DNA of 64,000 nucleotides from JAJDOD01 sp039024895 (GCA_039024895.1 JBCCPJ010000003.1:124001-188000); one strand, 5' to 3'. Counted from the first letter of the stretch, positions 36,101-44,732 are shown. The notes: generated by a model from the letters alone, not told the origin. Program-made: numbers and translations.

Positions 36101-36463
36101 GCGGCGCTCCTGCAGAAAGGACAAGCAAAAATATATGCCGTGGTTACTCGAACAAAGTGGCAGCGATTTGGCAACGGGCGCATTGAAGCAGGGCCCGGCT
36201 TATAGATCACTTTTCCTTGCGCTCAGGGGCTGTAGGCCGCCTTTCGATCCTTGGGTCGATGCATTCGCCCAGGCAAATCAGGTCAGAACGGCGCGCCGCA
36301 GACCACAGGGGCCGGGTGTCGCCCGACAGAACCGGTTATGGGTGCCTTGTCTTGGCTTTGACCGTTGTGTGACAGGGGTATGCGAAAAGCTGACGCATAT
36401 CTTGTCCTCCATGCTTTTTGCCTTGACGGGTGGGGACACGCCGGATACCTCGACGCTTCGAGT
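36101..36463. other. 363-base noncoding region before tRNA-Lys
   Basis: Divergent gap between the ClpP-like lipoprotein start and tRNA-Lys. Apart from a tRNA promoter near its right end I see nothing coding; the short frames here run through the tRNA or have no family resemblance. Confidence 0.5.
36423..36450 (+). promoter_or_regulatory. Probable tRNA-Lys promoter
   Basis: TTGACG (-35, 36423-36428), 16 bases, then ATACCT (-10, 36445-36450), placing initiation about 7 bases before the tRNA 5' end. Confidence 0.45.
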
Positions 36464-36539
36464 GGGCCGTTAGCTCAGTTGGTAGAGCAACTGACTTTTA
36501 ATCAGTGGGTCGCAGGTTCGAATCCTGCACGGCTCACCA
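36464..36539 (+). tRNA. tRNA-Lys (anticodon TTT)
   Basis: 76 bases forming a full cloverleaf: acceptor GGGCCGT pairs with ACGGCTC (one G-T pair), D-loop AGCTCAGTTGGTAGAGC, anticodon arm CTGA-CTTTTAA-TCAG with anticodon TTT, T-loop GGTTCGAATCC, discriminator A and encoded CCA. Confidence 0.97.
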
Positions 36540-36673
36540 CTTTCGAGGCATATAGTCGACAGCGTGTACGTGCACCGCAACGCTGCCTGGCCGACCATTC
36601 TCCTTGGATCGTCATATTTCGAAACGCGGGTGTGTGACACCTGTTCGTGGGATGGGCATTGGCCCGATCCCGT

Positions 36674-37591
36674 CTAACCGGCGGCCGGGCCGGCCACGTG
36701 GAGGATGCTTTGCCGGAGCGTTGCCGCGCTATGGCTTTCGACTTTGCCGCGACGGGTGAGAAGGCCCACGGGCCGGGTGATGGCCATATCCGAGACGGGT
36801 CGCCAGATCACATCTCGCGCGGCCGCGCCTTCCAGGGCAGAGGTTGGCAGAAACGCGAGGCCAACACCCCCCGCAACAAGGTCCAGCGCGGTTGCGGTTC
36901 GGCTCACCTCAAACGTCCAACGCAATGAATTGTTCACGCGGGCCAACGTTTCGTCGATGAGAAGACGGTTACCCGTCCCCCGTGTGGGCAGGATCAAGCG
37001 CTCTTCCGCGAGGCGGTTGAGCGGGATTTCGGCCATCGCAGCCAAGGGATGATCGTCGCGGAGGGCGAGAATGATCGTTTCTTCGAAGAGCGGATGAAAT
37101 TTGGTGTTGGGCTCCAGCAAGGGCAGCGAGCAAACACCGAAATCCGCTTCCCCGTTCGAGACGGCCACTGCCGTTTCATTGGCTGACCGGTCGAGAAACC
37201 GGATGCGGGGTAGGGGTGTGGTTCGGGCGAGGTGGTGGAGTGCGGGCGGAAATATGCGGGACATGACCGAGGGCACCGAGGCCACGGTAACAATTGCCTG
37301 GCGCTGATGCTTGAAGAGCGTGCTGTCGTCCCGCAGGGCGCGGGTCATGTCGGCGGCATCATCGATCAGCGCTTCCGCCCGAGCCTGGAGGCGCTTCGCG
37401 GCGAGCGTCGGCGTGACCGAACGCGTTGTGCGTTCGAACAGGCTGGAACCGAGAGCAAATTCAAGCTTCTTGATCCGCCGCGACACGGCGGGTTGCGACA
37501 GGTTCAGTCGCTCTGCCGCGCCGTGAAACGTTCCGATATCCATGACCGCGAGGAACGCGGAGAGGTCTTCTATTTCAAAATTGATACGCAT
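36674..37591 (-). CDS. LysR-family regulator
   Basis: 305-residue regulator with the LysR HTH at about residues 10-60 (FHGAAERLNLSQPAVSRRIKKLE) and the substrate-binding domain at about 95-295. It is divergent from a fumarate-reductase/TcuA-like flavoprotein and probably controls it. Its start codon lies at the centre of a perfect 9-base-arm palindrome, and no Shine-Dalgarno precedes it, so it may be leaderless or use a later start. Confidence 0.92.
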   Translation of the reverse strand: MRINFEIEDLSAFLAVMDIGTFHGAAERLNLSQPAVSRRIKKLEFALGSSLFERTTRSVTPTLAAKRLQARAEALIDDAADMTRALRDDSTLFKHQRQAIVTVASVPSVMSRIFPPALHHLARTTPLPRIRFLDRSANETAVAVSNGEADFGVCSLPLLEPNTKFHPLFEETIILALRDDHPLAAMAEIPLNRLAEERLILPTRGTGNRLLIDETLARVNNSLRWTFEVSRTATALDLVAGGVGLAFLPTSALEGAAARDVIWRPVSDMAITRPVGLLTRRGKVESHSAATLRQSILHVAGPAAG

Positions 37592-37602
37592 ATCGTATCA
37601 AT
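37580..37602. promoter_or_regulatory. Palindromic operator over the LysR start codon
   Basis: Perfect arms ATTGATACG and CGTATCAAT, 5 bases apart, centred on the LysR ATG at 37589-37591. Such placement suggests autorepression by the LysR protein. Confidence 0.6.
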
Positions 37603-37620
37603 TGCAAATTTTATTGCAAT
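37601..37620. promoter_or_regulatory. Second palindrome in the LysR/flavoprotein gap
   Basis: Arms ATTGCAA and TTGCAAT, perfect, 6 bases apart (T-N11-A shape typical of LysR sites), directly next to the palindrome at 37580-37602. Together they are a plausible bipartite LysR site for both genes. Confidence 0.55.
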
Positions 37621-37707
37621 AATCAAATGGAGCTACCTCTGTTATACGGCGCGCAACCGTGGATCAAAGCTGCCGCGTACGGCACGCAGAGAAAAGGAAC
37701 TGCCAGC

Positions 37708-39177
37708 ATGGGCAAAAAATCGATCATCGTTGTGGGCTCTGGCAATGCGGCCATGTCGGCGGGCATTGCCGCGCTGGAAGCGGGGGCGTCCGTCCTCATG
37801 CTAGAAAAGGCGCCACCGGCGTTGGCGGGCGGCAATACCAAGTACACCGCCGGTGCAATGCGCTTTGCCTATGACACGTCGGAGGCGTTGTTGCCGCTCT
37901 TGTCCAACCCGGACGATCCGCGCATCGCCCGTACCGATTTCGGTCAGTATACGGAAGAGAAGTTTGCTGCCGATCTCAAGGGCTTCAACGATGGCGCACC
38001 ATTGACGGTGGAACAAGAGGTGCTGGTCTCTCAATCCTATGACGCGGTGCGGTGGTTGGCGGGGCATGGCGTCACCTATGAGCCGATCTATTCCCGCCAG
38101 AGTTTCGAAAAGGACGGGCGTTTCATATTCTGGGGCGGGCTGACGCTGGCGGCGGACAATGAAGGCGTGGGTCTTTTTGATATGGAACTGGCGGCTTTCG
38201 AGCGCCTTGGCGGCGAGATCCGCTATGAAGCGGGCGTGACGGGGCTGGTTCATGACGGCAACAAGGTCACCGGTGTCCAGGTCGGTGAGACGGAGTTGAT
38301 GGCCGATGCGGTCATTCTGGCCTGTGGTGGGTTTGAAGCCAGTGAGGAATTGCGCGCCGAATTGATTGGCCCCGATTGGTCAGTCGCGAAAGTGCGTGGA
38401 ACGCCGCACAATACGGGCGATGGTTTGCGATTGGCGGAAACTTTGGGGGCGGCGCGCTACGGCCGCTTCGATGGCTGCCATGCGACGCCGATGGATTTGC
38501 ACATGAAGAATTTCGGCAATCTCGATCTGCCGCCGAAGGAGCGCAAGAACTACCGTAAAATCTGTTATTTCCTTGGCATTATGTTGAATGCCAGAGGCGA
38601 GCGATTTGTCGATGAGGGCATCAACTTCCGGAACTACACCTATGCGCAGTTCGGGCGCGCTGTCCTTGAACAGCCGCAGCATTTTGCCTGGCAGGTGTTC
38701 GACGATAAGGTGAAGGACATGCTTTACGGCGAGTATCATTTTGAGGATGCGAGCTTCGTCGAGGCCGATACGCTGGAGGGGCTGGTGGCCCAACTCAAGG
38801 GCGTGGATACCGAAGCTGCCGCCGCGACACTCGCTGCCTATAACGATGCGGTCGACGAGGACACCGAGTTCGATCCGACCGTTCTGGATGGCAAATCGAC
38901 GAAAGGTCTGACCCTTGAAAAGACGAACTGGGCGCAGAAACTCGATACACCGCCCTTCCGCGCCTATCCTGTGACGGGTGGGATCACATTTACCTATGGC
39001 GGGCTCAAGGTGGACGAAGCGGGCTATGTTCTGCGCGAGGATCAGTCGCCGATTGACGGGCTGTTCGCGGCCGGTGAGATGGTGGGCGGTGTCTTCTTCG
39101 GCGGCTATCCCGGCGGTTCCGGGCTGACATCCGGCACCGTGTTCGGGCGGCGTGCGGGCTTTGGGGCCGCAGCGTAG
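37708..39177 (+). CDS. FAD-dependent dehydrogenase (TcuA/fumarate reductase-like)
   Basis: 489-residue flavoprotein of the fumarate reductase/succinate dehydrogenase flavoprotein group, most like tricarballylate dehydrogenase TcuA. It starts MGKKSIIVVGSGNAAMSAG, the FAD Rossmann motif, followed by LEKAPPALAGGNTKYTAGAMRF, which resembles TcuA's GGN-type segment. The C-terminal FAD motif is IDGLFAAGEMVGGVFFGG. ATG at 37708 has an AAAAGGAA site at good distance. No TcuB-type membrane subunit is adjacent. The substrate (a carboxylate) is inferred, not known. Confidence 0.85.
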   Translation: MGKKSIIVVGSGNAAMSAGIAALEAGASVLMLEKAPPALAGGNTKYTAGAMRFAYDTSEALLPLLSNPDDPRIARTDFGQYTEEKFAADLKGFNDGAPLTVEQEVLVSQSYDAVRWLAGHGVTYEPIYSRQSFEKDGRFIFWGGLTLAADNEGVGLFDMELAAFERLGGEIRYEAGVTGLVHDGNKVTGVQVGETELMADAVILACGGFEASEELRAELIGPDWSVAKVRGTPHNTGDGLRLAETLGAARYGRFDGCHATPMDLHMKNFGNLDLPPKERKNYRKICYFLGIMLNARGERFVDEGINFRNYTYAQFGRAVLEQPQHFAWQVFDDKVKDMLYGEYHFEDASFVEADTLEGLVAQLKGVDTEAAAATLAAYNDAVDEDTEFDPTVLDGKSTKGLTLEKTNWAQKLDTPPFRAYPVTGGITFTYGGLKVDEAGYVLREDQSPIDGLFAAGEMVGGVFFGGYPGGSGLTSGTVFGRRAGFGAAA

Positions 39178-39203
39178 TCGCGTGGGATCAAGGCGCGCTG
39201 TGA

Positions 39204-40145
39204 CTAAAGGGGAAGCGCCGCCCCTATGGCCTTGCCGCTGGACCACGCGTCTTCAGCGGTTTGGCCGAGGCACCAATCGCCACCTACAAAGAGCGTCTGC
39301 GTCTCATTGGCGAGGTAGGGCTGCCCCAGCGGTGTGGCCGCGCGAGCATAGCGCCAACGGTGGGTGGAGGCATAGGCCACTTGATCGGTGGAGGCGGTGC
39401 CAATCACGTCGAGGACCAAGGGCAGCATCAGAGCTTCGATTTCGTCAGCTGAGCATTCGAGGTGCTTCCGACTGAAGGCCGGGCTGGCATGGGCCGTGAG
39501 GCAGATCATGTGCTGAGACCGCCCCGGCTTTTCACCTTCAAAGATCAATAGAGCGATATCGGGATGGGGGTATTTTTGGGTCGCAGGGACGTCGAACTCG
39601 GCGCGGGGCAGGCCGACCATCAGTGTCAGGCAGGGTTCCATGACCACATGGGACATGGCTTGCGCGAGGGGATGGTCGCCGGGCAAGAGTTCCATGGTTT
39701 GGGGGGCAGGGATGGTGAGGATCACGCGGTCGAATGTGTCCGACCCGCCGTCCCAAGCGAGACGCCATTGGGACCCATGGGCTTCAAGCGCGGTGATCCG
39801 GCACTGTTTGCGGATGTCGAGGCCCCGGGCCATATGTTTTGCTATCCCCGTCATGCCGGGGAGGCCGACGAAGGCGTTTTCGCTTTCGGTCCGCCAGCGC
39901 GCCGCACCTCCGGCAGCTTCGGCTTGCGTAAGCAGCGCTTGAAACCCCGGGTTTTGCGGCGTGAGAAAGGGCGCGCCGTGGTCGAATTGAAGCCCGCCTT
40001 CCGCCCGCCTTGTGGCAAGCCGTCCGCCCAATCCGCGCCCTTTGTCGAACAGAATGGGTGAGATGCCCTTTTCCGCGACGCCCTGCGCGCAGGTGAGACC
40101 CGTCAGGCCCGCCCCGATGATGGCAACGCGGGGGGCTGCCCTCAC
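39204..40145 (-). CDS. NAD(P)/FAD-dependent amine oxidase-like protein (renalase-like)
   Basis: 313-residue flavoprotein. The FAD motif is RVAIIGAGLTGLTCAQGVAE near the N-terminus and DKGRGLGGRLATRR follows, matching the COG3380 renalase-like group. The C-terminal FAD motif is TLFVGGDWCLGQTAEDAW. The start is GTG at 40145 overlapping the DUF427 stop (GTGA). Upstream open frame is not used. Confidence 0.85.
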   Translation of the reverse strand: MRAAPRVAIIGAGLTGLTCAQGVAEKGISPILFDKGRGLGGRLATRRAEGGLQFDHGAPFLTPQNPGFQALLTQAEAAGGAARWRTESENAFVGLPGMTGIAKHMARGLDIRKQCRITALEAHGSQWRLAWDGGSDTFDRVILTIPAPQTMELLPGDHPLAQAMSHVVMEPCLTLMVGLPRAEFDVPATQKYPHPDIALLIFEGEKPGRSQHMICLTAHASPAFSRKHLECSADEIEALMLPLVLDVIGTASTDQVAYASTHRWRYARAATPLGQPYLANETQTLFVGGDWCLGQTAEDAWSSGKAIGAALPL

Positions 40146-40615
40146 CAAAACTCGGTTCCTGCCGCGCCTTTGACCTGACCTTGCAGATTGCGGGTAACCC
40201 AGCCGCCGTAAAAGTCGCCGGGTTGCGGGATCACGCGTTCTTCGCCAACGAAACAGGCTTCCATGGCACCGGCATAGAACGACACGTAGTCGGTCAGGTC
40301 CCGAAACTTCGCCGTCGGCTTGGGATATGCCCAGGCGGCCCGTTTGGCCATGGCGCCGCCGGATTCTACGTCGAAATAGGCGGCGTGCCCTTTCCACTCG
40401 CAAAAGGTTGAACCGGCGGAGGATGTCAGTTTCGCCACAACGTCTTCTGCGGGGAAGTAGTAGGTCGGGGCGTGATGGGTTTCGAGGACGCGCAAACAGC
40501 GCGCACTTTCGGCCACGGTTTCGCCGCCCAACATAACGCGTAGAGTTTGCGGCACCGCCTCAAGCGCGGGCGGGCGCGGGTAGTCCTGGACGTTTTCTGC
40601 GGGAAGACCTGTCAT
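40142..40615 (-). CDS. DUF427 domain protein
   Basis: 157-residue protein with the DUF427 domain, whose marks include VMLGGETVAESARCLRVLETHHAPTYYFP and FCEWKGHAAYFDV. Function unknown. ATG at 40615 is preferred over a TTG three codons earlier. It lies in a leftward run that includes UbiG-like and ICMT-like genes. Confidence 0.85.
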   Translation of the reverse strand: MTGLPAENVQDYPRPPALEAVPQTLRVMLGGETVAESARCLRVLETHHAPTYYFPAEDVVAKLTSSAGSTFCEWKGHAAYFDVESGGAMAKRAAWAYPKPTAKFRDLTDYVSFYAGAMEACFVGEERVIPQPGDFYGGWVTRNLQGQVKGAAGTEFW

Positions 40616-40643
40616 ATTCGGCAACCTGTGCTGAGGGCGTGGT

Positions 40644-41039
40644 TTAGAGTGCTGCGAGACGTAAAACCACGTAACCCGCCGCCGCGATATGGGCCAGTGT
40701 GATCAGCACGGAAATCGTATGCAGGGTTTTGAAGCGTGCCTTTTCACCCGCATCCGTGGCCGCATTGATGGCGGGCATCAGGATTTGGCGGGCATAGATC
40801 ACGGTGATGGCTATGGCGGCCAAAAGGCCCGCAGAGACCCAGTCATTGGCCAGCGCGCCCAAAGTGGCCGTTGCGGAAGCGGCGAGCACGAAGAGGTAGA
40901 AATGCGGAAAGGCCTTTCGGATCAGCGGCCCGGCGGTTTCTGCCGGCAGCGCGGTGAAGACGAAGGCGGCAAAGCCAAAGGAGTAAAGGACCATACCGCC
41001 AAAAAGCAGCGCTGTCACAAGAAGCGAGAACTCAACCAT
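40644..41039 (-). CDS. DUF4149-like small membrane protein
   Basis: 131-residue protein with about four hydrophobic helices; LLFGGMVLYSFGFAAFVF, an FPHFY motif and ARFKTLHTISVL resemble the TMEM205/DUF4149 group. Overlaps the UbiG-like stop by 8 bases, with a GGAGC ribosome site. Function unknown. Confidence 0.75.
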   Translation of the reverse strand: MVEFSLLVTALLFGGMVLYSFGFAAFVFTALPAETAGPLIRKAFPHFYLFVLAASATATLGALANDWVSAGLLAAIAITVIYARQILMPAINAATDAGEKARFKTLHTISVLITLAHIAAAGYVVLRLAAL

Positions 41040-41754
41040 CGGTGCGCTCCGGTTTTTGGGCTGTCCCCATATAGAGGACCGATTGCAGGGGCAGCGGTCC
41101 GAAGACAAAGTCGGCGCGCTTGTTTATGCCGCGCGGACCAAGGCCGGTGAAGGCGCCGGGTACAAGGCTTGCGCTTTCGAGGGCGGCGCGCAATTCACTT
41201 GGTTTTATGAACATGGTCGGGTCGTGGGTGCCTTTGGGCAGGAGGCCGAGGATATCCTCGGCGATTGTAATCGTTGCGAGCCGGGCGAGCGGCGTCCGGT
41301 TGATTGTATCAAACAGAAAAAGGCCGCCGGGACGCAGAACACGGGCCACCTCGCGCAGTACTTTGTTCAGGTCCTGGACATGTTCCAACACATCGACGCA
41401 GACCACATAATCGAAAGCGGCGTTGTCATAGGGCAAGTGCTCGCCCACGCCCACATCGTAGCGGATATCGAGCGCTGAGCTTTCCGCATGGGCGCGCGCC
41501 GCCTCTATTGCTTGTGCTGCGGGATCAATGCCCGTGACGCGGGCGCCATTTGCGGCCATGGCTTCGGCCATAAACCCGCCCGCGCAGCCTAAGTCGAGCA
41601 CGTCCTTGCCCGTCCAGGCCGCATGCCGGTCGAACCACTTCAGCCGCCCGGGCACGAGGTTTTTCAAGGTGCGCACCCAACGGATGTCATCGGACCACCA
41701 GTCCTTCGCCACTTCGTCGTAGATGGCGAGGTTGTTGCGGAGCGGCTTATTCAT
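41032..41754 (-). CDS. ubiG: UbiG-like SAM-dependent methyltransferase
   Basis: 240-residue class I methyltransferase with motif I VLDLGCAGGFMAEAMA at about residue 55 and motif II region DYVVCVDVLEHV at about 116. Full-length similarity to UbiG, which methylates two positions of the ubiquinone ring (the catechol and demethylubiquinol steps). The ATG at 41754 (MNKPLRNNLAIYDEVAKDWW) fits UbiG; the longer frame to 41838 does not. A methyltransferase with another substrate cannot be excluded. Confidence 0.75.
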   Translation of the reverse strand: MNKPLRNNLAIYDEVAKDWWSDDIRWVRTLKNLVPGRLKWFDRHAAWTGKDVLDLGCAGGFMAEAMAANGARVTGIDPAAQAIEAARAHAESSALDIRYDVGVGEHLPYDNAAFDYVVCVDVLEHVQDLNKVLREVARVLRPGGLFLFDTINRTPLARLATITIAEDILGLLPKGTHDPTMFIKPSELRAALESASLVPGAFTGLGPRGINKRADFVFGPLPLQSVLYMGTAQKPERTDG

Positions 41755-42661
41755 CGGAGGACGCCTTTCGGAAGGACGGGATCGCGTACGGAACTTCTTT
41801 CTTATAGGCGCTGAACCGGGCGCCGTATCGCGCTTCAAAGCGCCGCTCTTTCAGGATCGGGGCCAAGAGGCAATAGGCTGTCAGGGTCAAAGCGAGCGCA
41901 AGCTGGTCCGGTGTCCAGACCGGCACCGTCCAGAGCGTGAGAGCAAAGGCCACGTAAATCGGTTGACGTATCAGTCGGAAGAAGCCTGTGGTGGGCATGT
42001 CGGGAAAGATGGGTTTGCGCTTTTGCAGCATCGAGAGCCAACCGAGGGCGCCGGATTGCACCTCTGCCCCGGCGTCGAAACTCGCTTTCATCAGGAGCGC
42101 CCAGCTTGCAGCGTAGAGGGCCGACATTACCACTAGTGTGCCGCCCTCTGCCTGCCACCAAATAATCCCCGATGGTGTCCAAAGGGCAAAGAGTGCCAGG
42201 AGTTGCAGTGAAGCGATGATCGCGTAGGTAGTGGTCGACAGGGTGCCGCCGTACCCACCGGGCGCAAGTTTCGCCAAAACGCCGGTGCCGCGCCGCGTCA
42301 AAAGGAGCGAGTGCACCAGCGGAAACTGCACAATCAACACCGCGTTGGCGAGAAGCGCGTAGGGCCAGGGCAACGTGCCGAGGCTCCGGCTCATGCCAAA
42401 ATACATCGCTGCAATCATGGCGAGCACGGCCACGGCAAAGACGCTATGCACAACTAGGCCCATGGTGAGCGCAGTCGCGATGCGCGCGCGCCCCGGCGGC
42501 GGGCGGAAAGCCCCGCCGACCAGCGCGATAAGTCGCGCGCTGTGGGAACCCTCCGGTCGGCTTGCTAAAAAGCGCGCGATCGCGCCCCGCAAAAACCCGT
42601 GTGACGGGGCGGGTATCGTTGCTTGGAGCAGAATGACGCGGTCGCTACTGCGCCGGGTCAT
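41747..42661 (-). CDS. ICMT/NnrU/MddA-like membrane methyltransferase
   Basis: 304-residue membrane protein with about five hydrophobic helices and a C-terminal SAM-methyltransferase core of the isoprenylcysteine methyltransferase type: MPTTGFFRLIRQPIYVAFALTLW and LKERRFEARYGARFSAYKKEVPYAIP. The pattern of an Arg-x-x-Arg-(Gln/His)-Pro-x-Tyr helix followed by an Glu-Arg loop resembles methanethiol S-methyltransferase MddA, but NnrU- and ICMT-like proteins share it. The start is ATG at 42661 (a TTG two codons earlier is possible), overlapping regA by 17 bases. Confidence 0.65.
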   Translation of the reverse strand: MTRRSSDRVILLQATIPAPSHGFLRGAIARFLASRPEGSHSARLIALVGGAFRPPPGRARIATALTMGLVVHSVFAVAVLAMIAAMYFGMSRSLGTLPWPYALLANAVLIVQFPLVHSLLLTRRGTGVLAKLAPGGYGGTLSTTTYAIIASLQLLALFALWTPSGIIWWQAEGGTLVVMSALYAASWALLMKASFDAGAEVQSGALGWLSMLQKRKPIFPDMPTTGFFRLIRQPIYVAFALTLWTVPVWTPDQLALALTLTAYCLLAPILKERRFEARYGARFSAYKKEVPYAIPSFRKASSDE

Positions 42662-43232
42662 TGGCAATCTCGTTCCGTTTGAGGAGCCGTTGGAGCGTGC
42701 GCCGGTGCATGTTCAACAGGCGAGCCGTCTGCGAGACATTCTCCCCCGCCTCAAGGTAGAACCGCTCGATATGCGCAAGCCGCGCTTCATCTGGTTCAAT
42801 TGTGTGCGTAGGCGGGGGCGGAGTTTTTCCTACCGGGGTCAACAAGACATCGACGATTTCATCGGCGGTTGCGGGCTTTGCGATGTAGTCGACGGCACCG
42901 ATCCGCGCGGCGGCAGCGGCGGTCGAGATGTTGCCGTACCCGGTCAGCACGAGCGTCCGGCATGCCGGGGATGCCGCGCGCAAGGTATCAACAACGCTCA
43001 ACCCATTGCCATCCATCAAGCGCAGGTCGACGATGGCGAATTGTGGGGTCAGTTCTCGTATGATCTCATCCGCTTCGACGACGCCTTTGGCGGCGCGGAC
43101 GTCGAAGCCGCGCCGTTCCATGGCTTTGACGAGACGGTTGCGCAGCGCGTCGTCATCCTCGACGATTAGTAGCGTGTTTGCGCCTTGCAGTGTGGTCTCA
43201 AATTCTCGGTTCTCTGTTGCAGCGCTTTGCAT
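42645..43232 (-). CDS. regA: Redox response regulator of the ActR/PrrA/RegA family
   Basis: 195-residue response regulator controlling redox-dependent genes in Alphaproteobacteria. The receiver domain contains LIVEDDDALRNRLVKAMERRG and the phospho-acceptor Asp in FAIVDLRLMDGNGL; the Lys is in AVDYIAKPATADE. A short Fis-type HTH at the C-terminus reads NVSQTARLLNMHRRTLQRLLKR, the RegA signature. ATG at 43232 has a strong GGAGG. The sensor kinase RegB and SenC are not nearby. Confidence 0.9.
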   Translation of the reverse strand: MQSAATENREFETTLQGANTLLIVEDDDALRNRLVKAMERRGFDVRAAKGVVEADEIIRELTPQFAIVDLRLMDGNGLSVVDTLRAASPACRTLVLTGYGNISTAAAAARIGAVDYIAKPATADEIVDVLLTPVGKTPPPPTHTIEPDEARLAHIERFYLEAGENVSQTARLLNMHRRTLQRLLKRNEIANDPAQ

Positions 43233-43320
43233 GTTTACCTCCGAAAAATGGTTCGAAACGGTGATCTTTCTATTGGTACGGATCGGCGCGTCCGCTGGTT
43301 CAAGGGGGCGGCAATTCGCC

Positions 43321-43746
43321 CTACCCAGGCAGGCTCCGATAGGACCGTAGCCCGCTTTCATCGACAGAGAGGCGGACCCCGAGGTGACCGGTCTCCCCAA
43401 GCACAGGTGTCTTTCGGAGCCGGATAGTGACAGCTTTAACGGCATCGTATTCGGCGCAGGCCGCAACGATGCGGGTCATCAGCCGTTCCTGTGTGGCGTA
43501 ATGCGTGTCGCGGGCGAGGTGGTCAATCGTTCGGATCAGCGGATCGTAATCGAAGACATGCGCCATACCGTCCGTCTCGATCAGGACGAGCTCCGGCGAA
43601 ATTTCCAAGGTGATGTCAAGGATATGCGCATCGGGGACAACATCCTCGGGGCCGTATGTGCCGATACGCGTGGCGATCTGCATGTCTGTCAGTTCAACGG
43701 TGCTGCGGCAGCCCGCCAAGTCTTTGACTTTCTGTTCCAATTTCAA
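43321..43746 (-). CDS. folB: Dihydroneopterin aldolase family protein (FolB-like)
   Basis: 141-residue protein matching dihydroneopterin aldolase: VELTDMQIATRIGTYGPED at its start, FDYDPLIRTIDHLA, YATQERLMTRIVAAC and a C-terminal LGVRLSVDES. It is a step of folate (tetrahydrofolate) synthesis. The start is probably TTG at 43746, overlapping the upstream stop (TTGA) behind a GAGG. Other folate genes are not in the window. Confidence 0.8.
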   Translation of the reverse strand: MKLEQKVKDLAGCRSTVELTDMQIATRIGTYGPEDVVPDAHILDITLEISPELVLIETDGMAHVFDYDPLIRTIDHLARDTHYATQERLMTRIVAACAEYDAVKAVTIRLRKTPVLGETGHLGVRLSVDESGLRSYRSLPG

Positions 43747-43931
43747 ATCTCGTCCTCGTGTTCGTCGGTCAGGGGTATCTGCGAGATCAGGAGTTTCTTG
43801 TAGCGGCGTTGGCGGCGTCGTGCCTTTGCACCGTTGGCGCGCCAGCCTTCGCGTTTGTCGTGGACGAGGTCTTCGAGGTCTTTTGCGTCGACCACGTTCT
43901 TCGCCTCGTTGGGTGAGGTGCGTTTCGGCAT
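43743..43931 (-). CDS. Small basic hypothetical protein
   Basis: 62 residues, strongly basic (many Arg/Lys, RRRQRRYKK) with an acidic tail (DEHEDEI). No domain recognised. Overlaps the folB-like start. An ATG at 43985 would add 18 residues. It may be nucleic-acid-binding, but this is only a charge-based guess. Confidence 0.5.
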   Translation of the reverse strand: MPKRTSPNEAKNVVDAKDLEDLVHDKREGWRANGAKARRRQRRYKKLLISQIPLTDEHEDEI

Positions 43932-44015
43932 GGGCCCCGTGGCGTCAAGTGTCGTGATGTGGGGGAAGATGGGGCGTCTCGGCATAAGGCAAGGGGATGG
44001 GCGCGCGTGCCTTGA

Positions 44016-44043
44016 AAAAGGCGGCCGGGTGACCAGCCGCCTT
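44016..44043 (-). terminator. Terminator of the DoxX-like gene
   Basis: Stem AAGGCGGC/GCCGCCTT, loop of 10, and on the minus strand a TTTTTC tail directly after the stem; 27 bases past the DoxX-like stop. Confidence 0.75.
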
Positions 44044-44069
44044 CGGTATTCTCGATTTTGTGGCGTCTG

Positions 44070-44573
44070 TTAGCCTTTGGCCGCGCCATATTTGTTGCCG
44101 CGCACCAAAAGGAAGAGCGCGAGGCCGAGCATCAGGGCTTGTGGGTCTGCGATGCTGAGCGCGCCCCAGTAAAAGAACACAATGACGCCTGCCGCTGCGG
44201 CAACGCCTGCAAAATCACCAGCACGTGTCAGCGCATCGCCCGCGAGACGAAGCCAGCTGCGCTTCGGCCGCCAGGTTTCAACCACGCCGCCGATCACAAG
44301 CGCCACGGGGCCGAGAAGCTCAGCAAGCGCTGCGAGTACGAACAGGACGGCAGGGACGCCGTAGTCGCCCGGGGCGAGAAACATGTCCGGCACTTTCTGC
44401 ATGCCGTAATAGAGCAAGATACCAGCAAGCGGGATGCGCAGGGCCCAATGTCCAACGCGGTCAGCCCACGCAAAGCCCGGCACTTGCCCGTTACGGCGCG
44501 CGGCGGCATAGGTCGTCCAAAGCGTCGATTGCAGCGACGATTTCGAACCGGAATAATCGGCATTCATAGCCAT
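44070..44573 (-). CDS. DoxX-family membrane protein
   Basis: 167-residue protein with about four hydrophobic helices in the DoxX pattern (ILLYYGMQKVPDMF, VLFVLAALAELLGPVALVIGG). DoxX-like proteins are often linked to thiol or quinone redox chemistry; the role here is unknown. ATG at 44573 follows AGGAG by about 9 bases. Confidence 0.8.
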   Translation of the reverse strand: MAMNADYSGSKSSLQSTLWTTYAAARRNGQVPGFAWADRVGHWALRIPLAGILLYYGMQKVPDMFLAPGDYGVPAVLFVLAALAELLGPVALVIGGVVETWRPKRSWLRLAGDALTRAGDFAGVAAAAGVIVFFYWGALSIADPQALMLGLALFLLVRGNKYGAAKG

Positions 44574-44692
44574 TGTCTTCAACTCCTAATTTCGTTCCAA
44601 ACGTTCACGCGCCTGAGCGGGGATTGCGGATAAATATTCCTGGCCGCGCACGAAAAAATTCATGAGGCATACATAGGCGTAGAGCTTTGAAA

Positions 44693-44726
44693 AAAATGGG
44701 TATTCTGCGACCGAACGCCGCAGAAT
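44693..44726 (-). terminator. Probable terminator downstream of the 106-residue gene
   Basis: A perfect 8-base stem ATTCTGCG/CGCAGAAT with a 9-base loop (44702-44726), followed on the minus strand by ACCCATTTTTTTC. It lies in the 245-base gap before the DoxX-like gene. Confidence 0.6.
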
Positions 44727-44732
44727 TTGGCG

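Noticed and set aside
36464..36539. tRNA-Lys as an integration site for a genomic island
   Set aside because: No integrase, no direct repeat of the tRNA 3' end seen, and downstream genes look like ordinary chromosome.
36365..36637. Frame running through tRNA-Lys
   Set aside because: It reads through the tRNA gene, so it is not coding.
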